Below are positions 5,865 through 11,809 of a DNA stretch of 11,809 nucleotides, piece after piece. Both the position numbers and the translations under genes were made by a program. How positions within the stretch are numbered: position 1 is the first letter of the stretch; every line of letters begins with the position of its first letter. Origin of the DNA: Thioalkalicoccus limnaeus (GTDB lineage: Bacteria > Pseudomonadota > Gammaproteobacteria > Chromatiales > Chromatiaceae); contig NZ_JBDKXB010000050.1 in the NCBI RefSeq assembly GCF_041197575.1, positions 1 through 11,809 on the forward strand, written 5' to 3'. The notes under the pieces are model-generated. The model did not search any database, had not been told where the DNA came from, and saw only the letters and a list, made by a program, of their open reading frames with translations.

Positions 5865-7070
5865 TTACACCGTAGCCGCCACCGCAGCCTGATTCGCCAC
5901 CACCGGCCGACGCCCCACGACATTCCCCACCACATTGACCGCCTCGAGCATCGCCTGCGGCGACAAGTGCGCGTAGCGCATCGTCACCTTCGGATCGTGG
6001 TGCCCGAGGAGCTTTTGCACCTCGTACAGCGACCGCCCGGCATTGCCCAGGAAACTCGCGTAGCTGTGGCGCAGGTCGTGCAGCCGCACCTCGCCCAAGC
6101 CCACCTTCTTCCTGATCGAGTCCCAGGCGTAAAAGATCGACACCGGCGGCTTCTTCGTCTTCGGGTTGAAGAACACCCAGGGGATGTCCTCCTGCCGGGG
6201 CAGTGCCTGCAGCAACTCGATGGCCGCATCGGAGAGCGGAATGTGGCGCGGCTTCTTCGATTTCGACCGTGCCGCCGGCACCGTCAGCAGCCGACGGTTG
6301 AAATCGATCTCGTCCCACCGGGCGTCCAGGACCTCGCGCTTGCGGGCACCTGTGTAAAGCAGCAGCCGGATCACCTGGCCCACCTGCACATTGCGGTTGG
6401 TGTCCAACTCGTCAAACAGCCGCTGCACTTCTTCTGTGGTCAGGTAACGTTCCCGCGCACCGTGGTCCTCAAAGGGCTCCACGCCATCACACGGGTTGCT
6501 CTTGGGCGGCAGGATGTCCCAGCGGATCGCGCAGTTGTAGATGAACTTCATCAGCACAATCATCCGGTTGCAAGTCCCGACTGCGTAACCCTTCTCGAAC
6601 ACGGCGTGGTGGAAGGCCACCACATCCGAGCGGGTGATCCGGTTCATCCGGAAATCGGCAAACACCGGCAGCAGGTGATTGCGCAGCATCGTCTCATCCG
6701 TCTCCCAGCTGCGCTTGCGGGTCTTGGCGTAGGGCAGATACCGCTCGGCCACGAAATCCCCGAAGGTCGGCACATCCTTGAAGCGATGGCTCTCCACCTT
6801 GGGATCGCCACCCTCGGTGACCATCTGCTTCATTTTGTGCGCCTTGGCCCGGGCGTCCGACACCGAAATCTCATCAGCCCGGCCAATCCGGTTCAGTCGC
6901 ACCTTGCCGGCGGCATCGCGGTAGCGGAAGTAGAAGGTCGCGCCACCGCTGGCGCGATGCTCCAGCAAGAAGCCCTTGATCTCCGTATCGAAGTAACTCA
7001 CGGCCCCGGAGGCAGGCTCGCGACCTGGCAGTGTCGCCAGGAACTCGGTCGTCAACGCTTGTGCTGGCAT
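5865..7070 (-). CDS. Tyrosine recombinase / phage integrase
   Basis: This is a 401-residue site-specific recombinase that would integrate and excise the element. The N-terminal arm-binding domain (about 1-95, FLLEHRASGGATFYFRYRD) matches the DUF4102-like start of P4-type or related integrases. A SAM-like core-binding domain spans about 100-185. The catalytic domain has R243 in YTGARKREVL, K272/K273 in RSKSKKPRHIPLS, H331 and R334 in LHDLRHSYASFL, H357 in LLGHHDPKVT, and the nucleophile Y366 in MRYAHL. All catalytic positions are present, so it looks active. GAGGAG on the minus strand (7078-7083) supports the start. It points away from the tRNA-Arg gene 2.5 kb to the right, and the PIN gene converges on it with no spacing. 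Its att site is not proven. Confidence 0.94.
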   Translation of the reverse strand: MPAQALTTEFLATLPGREPASGAVSYFDTEIKGFLLEHRASGGATFYFRYRDAAGKVRLNRIGRADEISVSDARAKAHKMKQMVTEGGDPKVESHRFKDVPTFGDFVAERYLPYAKTRKRSWETDETMLRNHLLPVFADFRMNRITRSDVVAFHHAVFEKGYAVGTCNRMIVLMKFIYNCAIRWDILPPKSNPCDGVEPFEDHGARERYLTTEEVQRLFDELDTNRNVQVGQVIRLLLYTGARKREVLDARWDEIDFNRRLLTVPAARSKSKKPRHIPLSDAAIELLQALPRQEDIPWVFFNPKTKKPPVSIFYAWDSIRKKVGLGEVRLHDLRHSYASFLGNAGRSLYEVQKLLGHHDPKVTMRYAHLSPQAMLEAVNVVGNVVGRRPVVANQAAVAATV

Positions 7071-7194
7071 CGTCGTGCTCCTCTATCTATTGAGGGTCAT
7101 GCTACGATATAATGCGCCGCAAAAGACATAAAACACGTCTAATAAAACAGAAATATTTACCTGCCAAGACCGAGCAAAAGAGAAGGAGTCGACC
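7071..7194. promoter_or_regulatory. Divergent control region between integrase and XRE regulator
   Basis: This 124-bp AT-rich gap lies between two divergently transcribed genes. It contains a perfect TATAAT on the plus strand (7108-7113), without a good -35 at the usual spacing. On the minus strand TTGGCA followed after 16 bases by TTATTA is a weak candidate for the integrase promoter. AAGGAG just upstream of the ATG at 7195 is the regulator's ribosome-binding site. The small HTH protein is a natural candidate to act here; that is inference. Confidence 0.4.
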
Positions 7195-7446
7195 ATGATC
7201 GACGGAAGACAGATCCGCGCCGCGCGCGCGATGCTGGGCTGGAGCCGGGAGGACCTGCTCAAGGCCTCGGGCATCTCGATGTCGGCGCTGCTGCGCATGG
7301 AAGGGGCACTGGCCGACAGCCGTGGCTCCACACTCAACAAGGTGGCCAAGGCCCTGACCCTGGCCGGCATCGAATTCGTCACCCGCGATGACGGAGCCAT
7401 CGGGGTGATTCTGAAGGCACAAAACCCGCCTGATGCGCCACAATGA
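7195..7446 (+). CDS. Small XRE-family transcriptional regulator
   Basis: This 83-residue protein is mostly one helix-turn-helix domain: IRAARAMLGWSREDLLKASG, then MSALLRMEGALADS, then LNKVAKALTLAGIEFV. This is the five-helix XRE/cro-like arrangement, with the recognition helix around residues 28-38. The tail is short and polar. AAGGAG lies about 8 bases before the ATG. It is transcribed divergently from the integrase and is probably a local repressor controlling integrase expression, as for many short regulators next to recombinases. That regulatory role is inferred from position. A hairpin follows within 35 bases of the stop. Confidence 0.85.
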   Translation: MIDGRQIRAARAMLGWSREDLLKASGISMSALLRMEGALADSRGSTLNKVAKALTLAGIEFVTRDDGAIGVILKAQNPPDAPQ

Positions 7447-7460
7447 GCACAGCATCCCGA

Positions 7461-7510
7461 GCCACCCAAAAGGCACGAAGGCCACCTGATGAGACGCATT
7501 GGGTGGCCTT
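7461..7510 (+). terminator. Competing hairpins after the XRE regulator, possible terminator
   Basis: AAGGCCACC (7478-7486) pairs perfectly with GGTGGCCTT (7502-7510), followed by only a short T run (CTTTGC). A second arm, GCCACCCAA (7461-7469), pairs perfectly with TTGGGTGGC (7499-7507). The two hairpins are therefore mutually exclusive. Termination is plausible but the T-tract is poor. Confidence 0.5.
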
Positions 7511-7775
7511 TGCACTAGATGGCTTCGGTTGGTAGGTAGTTGGTACGTCGGATTGGCTGTAAATTGCGTCTATATAGATAGGTGACGGGGCTAAGTCTTT
7601 GAAAAGAAAAATGAAATATCCGATCAGACTGAAAATATGCCTTTTGCGGTAGGAAAATGGTCGGAAGTGGGTGCTTTGAGGGCTTCAAAACGCGCGTAAG
7701 TCTTTGACTTACAAATGGATTGCAGGGTAGCTAGCTATTATGCACACTGATTCACCACCACACGAGGAATCGAGC
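7511..7775. other. AT-richer non-coding segment, candidate element end
   Basis: No supported gene lies here. The stretch is distinctly AT-richer than its surroundings. It holds a repeated 11-mer and a palindrome (7592-7712), the sequence tctatatagata, and a GAGGA before the small ORF at 7776. The composition change next to the integrase/regulator pair suggests a regulatory or attachment region. Confidence 0.4.
7592..7712. repeat. Direct repeat TAAGTCTTTGA and adjoining palindrome
   Basis: The 11-mer TAAGTCTTTGA occurs at 7592-7602 and at 7697-7707, 105 bp apart. The second copy is embedded in the perfect palindrome GTAAGTC-TTT-GACTTAC (7696-7712). This could be a recombinase core, a regulator operator, or duplicated target DNA. 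Confidence 0.75.
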
Positions 7776-7946
7776 ATGACCACCGAAGCTGAAAGACAAC
7801 TGGCGCAAGCACAACAGGCCCTCGAAGTGGCTCGGGCGGAGGAAGCGGCGGCCGACCAGTTGGCGCCCACAGCAATCGATATCCATGGCGCCGGCATGGC
7901 CACCATCTACACCCCTCGTCTATGTGCCTCGGCTTGTCTATCGTAG
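7776..7946 (+). CDS. Small hypothetical protein with charged coiled-coil start
   Basis: This is a 56-residue ORF of unknown function. I prefer the ATG at 7776, with GAGGA at 7764-7768, over the in-frame ATG at 7740, which has no ribosome-binding site. Residues 2-28 (TEAERQLAQAQQALEVARAE) form a helical, alanine- and glutamate-rich stretch likely to coil. The end (TIYTPRLCASACLS) looks abrupt. In the +1 frame the sequence continues as TPLVYVPRLVYRSFDRQPAL, so a frameshift near 7912 may have cut a longer protein. No family is recognised. Confidence 0.4.
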   Translation: MTTEAERQLAQAQQALEVARAEEAAADQLAPTAIDIHGAGMATIYTPRLCASACLS

Positions 7947-8127
7947 CTTCGACAGGCAACCTGCGCTTACTGTTTGTTCCTGCGGCGCTGAGCGTTCAAC
8001 CGCCCCGAGGGTAGATCGACACCGGCGGCCTTGTCCGGCGGCAACAGCGACTTTCAACGCGAACTAACGCTGATGTTCCGCCAACTCCAGGCATGTTCGA
8101 CGAGCAAGAACGGCGAGGTAGAAAAAC
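7947..8127. other. Non-coding or decayed segment
   Basis: I see no convincing intact gene. Short open stretches exist in several frames, including one reading SGGNSDFQRELTLMFRQLQ from about 8037 that ends near 8208. None has a supported start. This may be the debris of one or two disrupted genes upstream of the HNH fragment. Confidence 0.3.
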
Positions 8128-8841
8128 GTGGCAAGACGAGGCGGACTTGGTGGCGAGAGAGCGAAAAGAATCCCTGGTGGATCAAAACAGGCCACCGAGA
8201 GGAACACTGAGAGTCGGGGAATCAGTAGTCTGCGCAACATGACTACTGAGGGTCTTGTGCGGGCACGATCCTCAGCCGTAGGAAAGCGTCTCGCGTCAAT
8301 CGACCGAGAACTGGCTCGACGAAAAGTGAGTCCCGGGAAGCGACGGATCGCTGAAGGAATCTCGCCGCGCAAACCGACCTCCAGCCAAGAATCTCGGCGT
8401 GTACAGGGTGCGCGACGTGTAGATACCCCTCCCGGCGGTTTCGAGCGATCTGACGCGGCTAACGTCAGCAGTCCGTCGAAAGATTTCGACCATTTGCCAG
8501 GTTACCGGGTCGACGCCTTAGGGCGGCAACGTCCCGACTTCTACCAAGACGGGGTTGTTTCAACCACTGAGCGAGTTGCAATTGAGGGAACAAGAATAAA
8601 GCGAGACGCGCGATTCCGCGCCAGGGTCATCGAAAAGTATGGTTCCGCCTGCGTTATCTGCGGCTACAAAACCCATGTAGAAGCAGCCCACTTAACACCA
8701 AAACACTACGGCCCGAGGTCCAGCGCCGCGCCACCCGCGACGCATAGACGCCTTACTATGGATTCTGTCCGACCCATAACCTGCATCCCTTCCCCGCACC
8801 CCGTCACGTCACGCATAATCGCGGCATCCCAATTACCGTGA
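8128..8841 (+). pseudogene. HNH endonuclease, truncated within the nuclease domain
   Basis: The ORF (GTG start, GAGG at 8114-8117) carries a basic N-terminal region and then RDARFRARVIEKYGSACVICGYKTHVEAAHLTPKHYG. This is the first half of an HNH_2-type nuclease as found in restriction-like and mobile-element proteins, with C175, C178 and H188. After about 8712 the expected second half (NGL-x-LC-x-x-HH-x-x-FD) is missing. It is replaced by a proline/serine-rich, unstructured reading of what looks like unrelated DNA, including the inverted repeat at 8802-8848. The nuclease should therefore be inactive. The frame stays open to 8841 by chance. The N-terminal 120 residues are not recognised, and the true start is uncertain. 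Confidence 0.65.
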
Positions 8842-8848
8842 CGTGACG
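8802..8848. repeat. Perfect 12-bp inverted repeat, candidate operator
   Basis: CGTCACGTCACG (8802-8813) and its exact reverse complement CGTGACGTGACG (8837-8848) flank a 23-bp spacer containing CATAAT (8814-8819), a possible -10. Each arm is itself a tandem CGTCA repeat. The right arm covers the alternative GTG start and ends three bases before the ATG at 8852, so binding here would block expression of the downstream gene. Confidence 0.85.
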
Positions 8849-8851
8849 CCG

Positions 8852-9253
8852 ATGACCGAGACCACCGAACCCAAGACCCGCGGGCGACCGCCGACGGGCC
8901 GAGCGATGACCGCCGCCGAGCGACAGGCCCGCTACCGGGACCGTCAACGTGCGAAGCTCGCCCAGGCCGCTAGCCCCGAGGCCGACGAACTGCGCCGAGC
9001 AATTGAACTGGCCCAAGCCGAGATCGCCCGCTTGAACGCCGAGGGCGATCGGCTCGCGCTGAAGGTGGATCAGCTGCAACGCGCCTTGGCCGCCAAGGAG
9101 AACGCCCACGCTCGCACCGCGAAGATCGCCGACAAGGTTGTCACCGAGCGCGACGCCCTACGCGACCGGATCGCCGAGCAGGACAGGCAGATCGAAGCGC
9201 TCAAGGCCGAGCTGGCGCGCTGTCGTCCACGGGTACACGCGACAGGACGATAG
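8852..9253 (+). CDS. Coiled-coil, probable DNA-binding protein (KfrA-like in form)
   Basis: This is a 133-residue protein. A basic N-terminus (KTRGRPPTGRAMTAAERQAR, then YRDRQRAKL) leads into a long uninterrupted coiled coil from about residue 40 to 125 (heptads through LRRAIELAQAEIARLNAEGD and IAEQDRQIEALKAELARCR). The basic region plus coiled coil resembles small plasmid and phage proteins of the KfrA sort, which bind their own promoters and form filaments. No definite family is assigned. A GTG at 8843 would add three residues; I chose the ATG at 8852, and neither has a clear Shine-Dalgarno. The inverted repeat at 8802-8848 overlaps its start region, and the related CCGTGACG motif recurs downstream at 9453-9471. 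Autoregulation is therefore plausible. It is the last gene before the tRNA. Confidence 0.65.
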   Translation: MTETTEPKTRGRPPTGRAMTAAERQARYRDRQRAKLAQAASPEADELRRAIELAQAEIARLNAEGDRLALKVDQLQRALAAKENAHARTAKIADKVVTERDALRDRIAEQDRQIEALKAELARCRPRVHATGR

Positions 9254-9558
9254 GCGAAACCTCTTGGCATGGCCTTGCCTGTCGGGCATGGCGCCGATCG
9301 AGCGATAGTCGACCGACGTGCCTCGCAAGCCATGCCAGATAGGCCGAGCCGATCAATCGACTGGCCCACCACGCGCGTGCTGCCAGCACTGGTGCGTGAT
9401 ACGGCCGCCCGCGCACGGGTACGCCGAGGCCCAGACACCGCGCCGACCATGCCCGTGACGCGGCCGTGACGGATCGGCGAGGCACCGGCCGGCACTGTGG
9501 CACGTCACCGCTTGCCACAATCCCGGCTCTCAACTGTGGCAAAAATGTGGCACAACGA
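9254..9558. other. Gene-free repeat-rich stretch next to tRNA-Arg
   Basis: There is no convincing gene here; an open frame at 9269-9469 has no ribosome-binding site or recognisable content. The stretch holds an imperfect inverted repeat (TGGCATGGCCTTGC at 9265-9278 with GCAAGCCATGCCA at 9325-9337), a direct repeat of CCGTGACG at 9453-9460 and 9464-9471, and four TGTGGCA motifs at 9496-9553. Confidence 0.6.
9496..9553. repeat. Cluster of four TGTGGCA(A/C) motifs beside tRNA 3' end
   Basis: Copies lie at 9496-9503 (plus), 9512-9519 (minus), 9535-9542 (plus) and 9546-9553 (plus). They end about 45 bp from the encoded CCA of the tRNA. Short multi-copy sites flanking a tRNA 3' end are what integrase arm-binding or excisionase sites look like; that role is inferred. 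Confidence 0.6.
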
Positions 9559-9560
9559 AA

Positions 9561-9591
9561 AACGGCTCAGGGACGAATCGCCTAAGCCGTT
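9561..9591 (-). terminator. Terminator of tRNA-Arg
   Basis: AACGGCTCAGG (9561-9571) pairs with CCTAAGCCGTT (9581-9591), with one mismatch and a 9-base loop. Read leftward it is followed by TTTTT (complement of 9558-9562). It starts eight bases past the tRNA CCA. A TTTT run on the plus strand (9593-9596) may make it bidirectional. Confidence 0.8.
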
Positions 9592-9598
9592 GTTTTAT

Positions 9599-9675
9599 TG
9601 GCGCGCCCGGAGAGATTCGAACTCCCGACCACCTGGTTCGTAGCCAGGTACTCTATCCAGCTGAGCTACGGGCGC
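9599..9675 (-). tRNA. tRNA-Arg, anticodon ACG
   Basis: On the minus strand the acceptor stem GCGCCCG pairs with CGGGCGC. The D arm is GCTCAGCTGGATAGAG, and the anticodon stem CCTGG/CCAGG encloses the loop CTACGAA, with anticodon ACG. The T arm contains GTTCGAATC. The discriminator is G and the CCA end is encoded at 9599-9601. The gene is intact at 77 nt. A decoded ACG is normally modified to ICG and reads CGU, CGC and CGA. The 3' end faces the mobile DNA, so this is the likely insertion target. Confidence 0.96.
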
Positions 9676-9860
9676 TAAGCAAACGAGGACGCTCCATCCC
9701 TGGAGGCTCTATCCAGCCGCGCATGCCTGCGGACTGATTGAGCGGCGGCTTGGGCCTGCTGGACCAAGCTGAGACCGGTATTATCGGCAGCGGACGAACG
9801 GACGTCAACCAGAGATATACGCTGTCCTCCGTGTGCTCGGATAGAGCCGAGGGCGGAAAG

Positions 9861-10331
9861 CTAACAGCGGGTACAGGATTCGACCGGCAGGCCGCGCCGC
9901 AACCAGCCCGGGCCAGCCCGGCTTCCGGCCATCCCTTCGGCGATGTTGTAGACGTTCGTGAAACCCACCGCCGTCAAAACCTGCTGGACCTGACCGCTGC
10001 GATTGCCGGTTCGGCAGATGAGTCCGATCGGGGCATCCTTGTCGCCGTCAACCTCGGCTAAGAGTTCGCGCACAAAGCCCTCCAGCCCACCGGGATGCTG
10101 CATGTCGATCTCGCGCACGCCGGCGACGACGCCGGTCTGGCGCCATTCGCGCGGGGTGCGAATGTCGATGATGGTCATCTCGCCCTGGCTCGCCAACGCC
10201 CAGGAATCCGGGGCCGAGATGTCATGCTCCGAGAGGGAGGCGGAGGAATCCCACTGACAGCCCGTGCTAACAACGACAACGAGAGAAACCAGCCCCAGGA
10301 GGCCGGCAGTGGTTGCTACAGCTCTTTTCAT
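9861..10331 (-). CDS. Rhodanese-like domain lipoprotein
   Basis: This 156-residue protein has an N-terminal signal (MKRAVATTAGLLGLVSLVVV) followed by STGC at 22-25. C25 is a plausible lipidation site, although the -3 residue is not ideal. A single rhodanese domain spans about 35-152. The active-site loop CRTGNRS (106-112) carries the catalytic C106, and DIRTPREW (56-63) is the usual N-terminal rhodanese motif. It would act in the periplasm on sulfane sulfur or as a phosphatase-like domain; the substrate is unknown. I chose the ATG at 10331, with GGAG six bases upstream, over a TTG at 10343. It lies beyond the tRNA and is probably ordinary chromosome. It is transcribed away from the DUF853 gene. 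Confidence 0.88.
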   Translation of the reverse strand: MKRAVATTAGLLGLVSLVVVVSTGCQWDSSASLSEHDISAPDSWALASQGEMTIIDIRTPREWRQTGVVAGVREIDMQHPGGLEGFVRELLAEVDGDKDAPIGLICRTGNRSGQVQQVLTAVGFTNVYNIAEGMAGSRAGPGWLRRGLPVESCTRC

Positions 10332-10558
10332 CGACGACTCCAAACAACATGATTCGATCGGACTCGGGCCCGCGAGGTTCGCTTGACCAGGCGCGATTCG
10401 CAGCCGGCATCAGACCGCAGCCCCGCCTGGCCCGCTACGAGATTTCGCAACCACGAGACGGTTCGCCGACCCCGCTCCGCCCCGCCCCTTGCCCTGTCCT
10501 GTCCTGCCCGTAATATTAGCGTTGGTTGATTCTTCAAGCGATCGCAGGAGCGTGACGG
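10332..10558. promoter_or_regulatory. Divergent intergenic region between rhodanese and DUF853 genes
   Basis: The region must hold promoters for both flanking genes. TAATAT (10511-10516) and neighbouring AT-rich bases are the only promoter-like stretch seen for the rightward gene. A short TCCTG run (around 10494-10507) precedes it. AGGAG at 10546-10550 is the downstream ribosome-binding site. No other feature was found. Confidence 0.35.
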
Positions 10559-11809
10559 ATGTCTGATCTCATACTCATCGGAAAGGGCTCCCAGCCAATT
10601 GGCATTCTGCCGCGGATGGCGAACCGCCATGGCCTGGTCGCCGGGGCCACCGGAACAGGGAAAACCGTGACCCTGCAGCGGTTGGCCGAATCCTTCAGCC
10701 GCATCGGGGTGCCGGTCTTCCTCGCCGACATCAAGGGTGATCTCGGCGGCATAAGCCAACCGGGCGGACAGAACCAGCGCGTCGCCGACCGGGTGGCCAA
10801 GCTCGGCCTCTCGAACTTCGACTACTCGGCCTGTCCGGTCACCTTCTGGGACATCCTCGGGGAACAGGGCCATCCGGTCCGCACCACGATCTCGGAGATG
10901 GGCCCCCTGCTGCTGGGCCGTCTTCTCCAGCTCAACGAGGTTCAGGAAGGGGTTCTCAACGTCGTGTTCCACGTCGCCGATGAGAAGGGTTGGCTGCTGC
11001 TGGATCTCAAGGATCTGCGCGCGATGCTGGGTTATGTCGCCGACAACGCCGGGGAATTGCGCACGGCATTCGGCAACGTGTCGGCGGCCAGTGTCGGGGC
11101 CATACAGCGCCGCTTGCTGGCCCTCGAGCAACAAGGCGGCGCCAATCTGTTCGGCGAGCCGGCACTCGACATCCAGGACTTGATGCAGACCGACGAGCGG
11201 GGGCGCGGGATCGTCAACGTGCTCGCCGCTGACCGGCTGATCCACACGCCAGCGGTCTATGCGACCTTCCTGCTGTGGCTGCTGTCCGAGCTGTTCGAAC
11301 AGCTGCCCGAGGTCGGCGACCGCGACAAGCCGAAGCTCGTGTTCTTCTTCGACGAGGCCCATCTGCTCTTTTCGGACGCCCCCAAGGTGCTGGTCGACAA
11401 GGTCGAACAGGTCGTGCGACTGATCCGATCCAAGGGTGTAGGCGTCTATTTCGTCACCCAGAATCCGCTCGACGTCCCCGACAGCATCCTCGGTCAGCTC
11501 GGCAACCGCGTCCAGCACGCGCTGCGCGCCTTCACGCCGCGCGATCAGCGCGCGGTTCGGGCCGCGGCCCAGACCTTCCGGCCAAACCCGGCGCTCGATA
11601 CCGAGCGGGCGATCAGCGAACTGGGTGTCGGCGAAGCGCTCGTCTCGGCGCTCGATCCATCGGGCATCCCGACCATGGTCGCGCGCGTCCTCGTCGCACC
11701 GCCCGGCAGCCGCATCGGACCGATCGATACCGCTGAACGCCGGGCGGTCATGGCCTCGTCGCTGGTCGCCGGTGTCTATGATGTGGCTGTCGACCGGGTC
11801 TCGGCGTAC
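10559..11809 (+). CDS. HerA-like DUF853 ATPase (YjgR type), 5' part
   Basis: The visible 417 residues run off the right edge without a stop; related YjgR proteins are about 500 residues. The Walker A is GATGTGKT at 29-36. The Walker B is KLVFFFDEAHLLF, with D265 and E266. A sensor-like YFVTQNPLDVPDSILGQLGN and a conserved AQTFRPNP region follow. This matches the helicase HerA-like/DUF853 family of RecA-fold ATPases, whose cellular role is poorly known. AGGAG lies eight bases before the ATG at 10559. The gene is GC-rich, intact as far as seen, and probably belongs to the chromosome, not the island. A long reverse-strand open frame across it is only a coding shadow. Confidence 0.93.
   Translation, partial: MSDLILIGKGSQPIGILPRMANRHGLVAGATGTGKTVTLQRLAESFSRIGVPVFLADIKGDLGGISQPGGQNQRVADRVAKLGLSNFDYSACPVTFWDILGEQGHPVRTTISEMGPLLLGRLLQLNEVQEGVLNVVFHVADEKGWLLLDLKDLRAMLGYVADNAGELRTAFGNVSAASVGAIQRRLLALEQQGGANLFGEPALDIQDLMQTDERGRGIVNVLAADRLIHTPAVYATFLLWLLSELFEQLPEVGDRDKPKLVFFFDEAHLLFSDAPKVLVDKVEQVVRLIRSKGVGVYFVTQNPLDVPDSILGQLGNRVQHALRAFTPRDQRAVRAAAQTFRPNPALDTERAISELGVGEALVSALDPSGIPTMVARVLVAPPGSRIGPIDTAERRAVMASSLVAGVYDVAVDRVSAY

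Noticed and set aside
5967..7112. Forward-strand open frame of 381 aa
   Set aside because: It is antisense to an integrase with a complete catalytic set; no domain was seen in the forward reading.
9265..9337. Imperfect inverted repeat TGGCATGGCCTTGC / GCAAGCCATGCCA as a transfer origin or terminator
   Set aside because: No T-tract for termination and no relaxase gene or nic-like site nearby, so it is kept only as a described repeat.
9269..9469. Short forward open frame after the coiled-coil gene
   Set aside because: No ribosome-binding site and no protein-like pattern; the region is better explained by repeats.
9651..9717. CTCTATCCAGC in the tRNA (9651-9661) and again just upstream of it (9707-9717), as a possible partial tRNA duplication
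   Set aside because: Only 11 bp match, neighbouring bases do not extend the similarity, and it lies on the 5' side where an integration repeat is not expected. Probably chance.
9738..10061. Forward open frame of 107 aa overlapping the rhodanese gene end
   Set aside because: It overlaps a convincing reverse-strand rhodanese gene and has no domain or RBS.
10328..11518. Long reverse-strand open frame (396 aa)
   Set aside because: It runs antisense to the DUF853 ATPase, which has Walker motifs and a good RBS. The reverse product has no recognisable domain; it is a shadow in GC-rich DNA.

Overview
The window looks like the right-hand end of an integrated, phage-derived mobile element lying against a chromosomal tRNA-Arg(ACG) gene. 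Ordinary chromosomal sequence follows to its right. The host appears to be a GC-rich proteobacterium. The tRNA has its CCA end encoded, and the chromosomal flank carries a rhodanese lipoprotein and a HerA-like DUF853 ATPase. A gamma- or betaproteobacterium is my inference; nothing in the window fixes the genus.

Layout. (1) Positions 1-4139 form a tightly packed rightward operon: the end of an AlpA/MerR-like helix-turn-helix gene, a primase-polymerase/DUF3987 replication protein, a cysteine-cluster protein, a small unknown protein, the C-terminal cell-wall-binding remnant of a phage muramidase, and a 3TM-type holin. Most junctions are 4-bp stop/start overlaps, and a strong terminator lies at 4175-4221. 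No capsid or packaging genes are visible, so this resembles a phage satellite or decayed prophage with replication and lysis parts. (2) Positions 4241-5864 hold a two-gene module behind its own operator-like inverted repeat: an XRE-HTH/ImmA-type metalloprotease overlapping a PIN-domain protein by 20 bp. This is a plausible toxin-antitoxin-like or stress-switch pair. (3) Positions 5865-7070 carry a leftward tyrosine integrase whose stop codon abuts that of the PIN gene. A small XRE-type regulator at 7195-7446 is divergent from it.

(4) Positions 7447-9598 are a patchwork of AT-richer non-coding DNA with a direct repeat and a palindrome, a small coiled-coil ORF, a truncated HNH endonuclease, and a perfect 12-bp inverted repeat in front of a coiled-coil DNA-binding-like gene. 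Clusters of short repeats sit next to the tRNA. This fits older element remnants and possible integrase/attachment DNA. (5) tRNA-Arg lies at 9599-9675 (minus), with its terminator at 9561-9591. (6) Chromosomal flank: a rhodanese lipoprotein (minus) and the DUF853 ATPase (plus, running off the window).

Most interesting are the 9-bp tandem repeats built on GAATTCTGC/AATTCGCAG. They occur as a triplet inside the primase gene and as a long hairpin inside the next gene. Next come the HTH-protease/PIN pair, the truncated lysis gene, the perfect inverted repeat at 8802-8848, and the TGTGGCA cluster beside the tRNA.
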